DNA from: Neocallimastix lanati (nom. inval.)
Lineage: Eukaryota; Neocallimastigomycota; Neocallimastigomycetes; Neocallimastigales; Neocallimastigaceae
NCBI GenBank assembly: GCA_016946835.1
Contig: JACVTC010000001.1
Coordinates: 3,262,501 to 3,326,500 of the forward strand
Direction: 5' to 3'
Length of the DNA stretch: 64,000 nucleotides
Positions 63,899-64,000 of the stretch are shown one piece after another. The position numbers and the translations under genes are program-made. How positions within the stretch are numbered: the stretch's first letter is position 1; every line of letters starts with the position of its first letter. The notes under the pieces are model-generated. The model did not search any database. It was given only the letters and a program-made list of their open reading frames with translations, and was not told where the DNA came from.

Positions 63899-64000
63899 TT
63901 AAAAGCTCTAAATATTAAAAATAAAATATTATTATCGTTATAATATAAATTATATATGGGAACGTGTATATTTAAATGGTTTTATCATATAAAAATGGTT
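63798..64000. other. Probable intron or downstream part of the SH3-WW gene
   Basis: A/T-rich sequence after the putative donor. A possible acceptor (..ttttaaaag) lies near 63905, but no frame there stays open long enough to confirm an exon. Confidence 0.4.

Noticed and set aside
1-64000. CRISPR arrays, operons, Shine-Dalgarno sites, rRNA
   Set aside because: The window is eukaryotic nuclear DNA. No regularly spaced repeats with unique spacers and no rRNA signatures were seen.
1-64000. Dictyostelid or apicomplexan origin, suggested by the extreme AT content and poly-Asn tracts
   Set aside because: A true Cdc42 with CLLL end, hevein/chitin-binding modules and an SH3-WW N-terminus favour a fungus, although composition alone would not decide.

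Overview
The window is extremely AT-rich nuclear DNA. It carries long poly(A)/poly(T) tracts, trinucleotide microsatellites, short AT-rich introns with GT..AG ends, and few genes. With a CDC42-type Rho GTPase, a fungal Brl1/Brr6-type nuclear-envelope protein and secreted hevein-type chitin-binding proteins, this fits a fungus. The combination of very low GC, poly-Asn/poly-Lys-type microsatellites and a hevein module fused to Cys-rich repeats suggests an anaerobic gut fungus (Neocallimastigomycota). That placement is an inference from composition and gene content; no marker gene was searched.

Layout. 1-12 kb: AT-rich intergenic DNA with microsatellites. 12.1-12.4 kb: a small protein with a PP1-docking RVSF motif. 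12.4-16 kb: low-complexity DNA with a degenerate ~50-bp tandem array. 16-20 kb: a graveyard of coding-like fragments, including a 285-bp tandem duplication and a Ty1/copia integrase relic. 20.8-31.3 kb: a tandem family, all on the minus strand, of secreted proteins with one chitin-binding (CBM18/hevein) module followed by 14 or 17 copies of a six-cysteine, 24-residue repeat. Two members are intact and two degraded relics lie between them. 31.3-43 kb: a gene-poor stretch. 43.1-44.0 kb: a RibD_C (DHFR-fold) reductase with strongly biased codons. 44.8-48.2 kb: a decayed LINE-type retrotransposon. 49.0-49.6 kb: a decayed TFIIA-gamma (TOA2) gene on the minus strand. 51.5-53.8 kb: a seven-exon BRL1/BRR6 gene. 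54.4 kb: a 76-bp loopless palindrome. 56.5-57.6 kb: a two-exon CDC42 gene on the minus strand. 62.9 kb to the edge: the first three exons of an SH3-WW protein, probably the N-terminus of a Cdc25-type Ras GEF.

Functionally the intact genes are unlinked housekeeping or polarity genes (CDC42, putative RasGEF, BRL1, reductase) plus one expanding family of secreted, probably wall-associated Cys-rich proteins. The most novel element is that chitin-binding/six-cysteine repeat family, which shows recent repeat amplification, slippage in its acidic linkers, and birth-and-death of whole genes.

Several open frames begin at TTG or GTG, not ATG. Starts given here were moved to the first plausible ATG, or to a splice junction where exons were pieced together by hand.
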